Source of the DNA: Chloroflexota bacterium
GTDB lineage: Bacteria; Chloroflexota; Anaerolineae; Anaerolineales; UBA4823
Assembly: GCA_030613705.1 (NCBI GenBank)
Contig: JAUWLJ010000142.1
Location: 1-6,049, forward strand
DNA length: 6,049 bases
Reading direction: 5' to 3'
Part shown: piece after piece, positions 5,007 to 6,049 of the stretch
Layout: each line of letters begins with the position of its first letter
Position numbering within the stretch: position 1 is the first letter of the stretch
Made by a program: the position numbers and the translations under genes
The notes under the pieces: generated by a model
What the model saw: the letters and a program-made list of their open reading frames with translations, nothing else
Database searches by the model: none
What the model was told of the DNA's origin: nothing

Positions 5007-6049
5007 GTGGATTCAAAACAAGGTTCTCGATTTTGGCCAATCAAGACAAATCTGCGCGCCAAGATCACGCTGGGTGTGGTTGTGCCTTTGACTTTGATCC
5101 TAGGTATCTTTACCATAATCGAGGAATCTCGTCATCGAGAGATCGAACTTTACAACCTCAATATACTTGCCTCGCAGTCTGGGAAGGTAATTGAAAGTTC
5201 CTTGCGAAACGCGATGTTGGAATCCAATTTTTCTGAAGTGCAGATGATTTTGGATGCGGTTGGCGATGGAGGTGAATTCCGAGTCGTTTACCTGCTGGAT
5301 AGCGAAGGGAAAATAATCTTTGCGCCGCATGGTGAGAGTGTTGGTGAGCGGTTAGATAATAACCATCCAACCTGTCAGGAATGCCATAGATTGCCGCCCG
5401 AGGCCAGACCAAGCAGTGTAGTGGTGACTGATGACAATCAGCGCGTGTTTCGGAGCATGTACCCGATAAGAAATGCTCCGGAATGCATGACCTGTCACGA
5501 TCCAGATCAACCGATAATCGGCTTATTGCTCACCGAAATCCCATTCACAAAGGTAGAATCGGCTTTAGATGCAGACTTACGTGAGAATCTGTTGTGGTGG
5601 GTAGGAACGATTTTAGTAACAATTATTGTGGTTAATCTTGCCATGAGCAACATCGTGATCAACCGGTTGCAAAGACTAGCCCAGGCTTTGGCAGGCTTTG
5701 GGCAAGATCAATTGAGTATCCGACTTCCCGTTGATGATCCCGATGAGATCGGTCAGCTTTCAGAAGCCTTCAATAATATGAGCCAACGCATTGAAGATGA
5801 AGTAGATGAAAATCGCGCCCTCTCCGACCACCTTTACCTGCAAAGCAAACAGCGTGGTGAACTACTCAAGCATCTGATCACGGCCCAGGAGGATGAGCGC
5901 AAGCGTGTAGCCCGCGAACTCCACGACGATCTTGGTCAAGCGCTGGGTGCTCTTGCTCTGCAAACAGAAGCAATAGAACAGCTCATTGACTCAGACACAG
6001 AAGCTGCTATCAACCAATTGAACTTGACCCGAGATCTGATTACCGACAC
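5007..6049 (+). CDS. NarX-type sensor histidine kinase with a di-CXXCH haem-c sensor domain, 3' partial
   Basis: The frame is open from 4974 to the window end and contains no early ATG; the GTG at 5007 gives a fitting short cytoplasmic start (DSKQGSRFWPIKTNLRAKI) but has no clear ribosome site, so the start is tentative. Of 347 visible residues, 19-38 form membrane segment 1, about 39-195 an extracytoplasmic sensor domain, and 196-214 membrane segment 2. A HAMP linker (about 216-268, with PVDDPDEIGQL) and a coiled coil follow, then the HisKA_3-type H-box with ERKRVARELHDDLGQ (H306 is the likely phosphorylated residue). The ATPase domain is cut off. The sensor domain has two haem-c motifs, CQECH (123-127) and CMTCH (160-164), the second in a context (PIRNAPEC, CH, then IIGLLL) like the haem-c PAS-like sensors of Geobacter chemotaxis proteins. 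Its position suggests redox or ligand control of the bc operon through a NarL-type regulator, probably encoded beyond the window. Confidence 0.9.
   Translation, partial: MDSKQGSRFWPIKTNLRAKITLGVVVPLTLILGIFTIIEESRHREIELYNLNILASQSGKVIESSLRNAMLESNFSEVQMILDAVGDGGEFRVVYLLDSEGKIIFAPHGESVGERLDNNHPTCQECHRLPPEARPSSVVVTDDNQRVFRSMYPIRNAPECMTCHDPDQPIIGLLLTEIPFTKVESALDADLRENLLWWVGTILVTIIVVNLAMSNIVINRLQRLAQALAGFGQDQLSIRLPVDDPDEIGQLSEAFNNMSQRIEDEVDENRALSDHLYLQSKQRGELLKHLITAQEDERKRVARELHDDLGQALGALALQTEAIEQLIDSDTEAAINQLNLTRDLITD

Noticed and set aside
1..6049. CRISPR arrays, tRNA or rRNA genes, insertion sequences.
   Set aside because: No regularly spaced repeats, cloverleaf-like segments, rRNA sequence, transposase frames or terminal inverted repeats were seen in the window.

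Overview
The window carries one compact electron-transfer locus, all on the + strand: a multihaem c-type cytochrome cut by the left edge (1-1548), a three-gene b6-type cytochrome bc operon (Rieske 1658-2140, cytochrome b6 2142-2801, subunit IV fused to seven c-type haem modules 2805-4922), and the 5' part of a sensor histidine kinase cut by the right edge (5007-6049). Coding density is high. The only gaps are 109 nt (1549-1657), which holds a good sigma70-like promoter, and 84 nt (4923-5006), which is AT-rich and has no clear terminator.

The organism is a bacterium of mid GC content with strong Shine-Dalgarno sites before the bc genes and a respiratory chain rich in c-type haem. The NapC/NirT-like multihaem style, the split b6/IV layout without a separate cytochrome c1 or f, and the NarX-type kinase would fit an uncultured Chloroflexota lineage (Anaerolineae-like). 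Planctomycetes of the anammox group, Deltaproteobacteria, Acidobacteriota and Nitrospirota are not excluded. This is inference from style, not a database match.

How the parts may work together: quinol would be oxidised at the Qo site formed by cytochrome b6, the PEWYF loop of the subunit IV part and the Rieske [2Fe-2S] protein. One electron would cross the membrane over the two b haems. The other would leave through the Rieske protein into the seven-haem tail, which takes the place of cytochrome c1/f. The upstream cytochrome (nine haem-binding motifs visible) has a NapC/NirT-like start and ends in the same type of C-terminal cytochrome module as the bc fusion protein, so it is a plausible exchange partner. 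The downstream kinase carries two CXXCH motifs in its extracytoplasmic sensor domain, so it may read the redox or ligand state of covalent haem and control genes of this chain. In total 18 c-type haem-binding motifs lie in about 6 kb.

The most notable points are the subunit IV-heptahaem fusion, the haem-c sensor kinase next to it, a cytochrome b6 without the cysteine that binds haem ci, and a degenerate haem module within the heptahaem tail.
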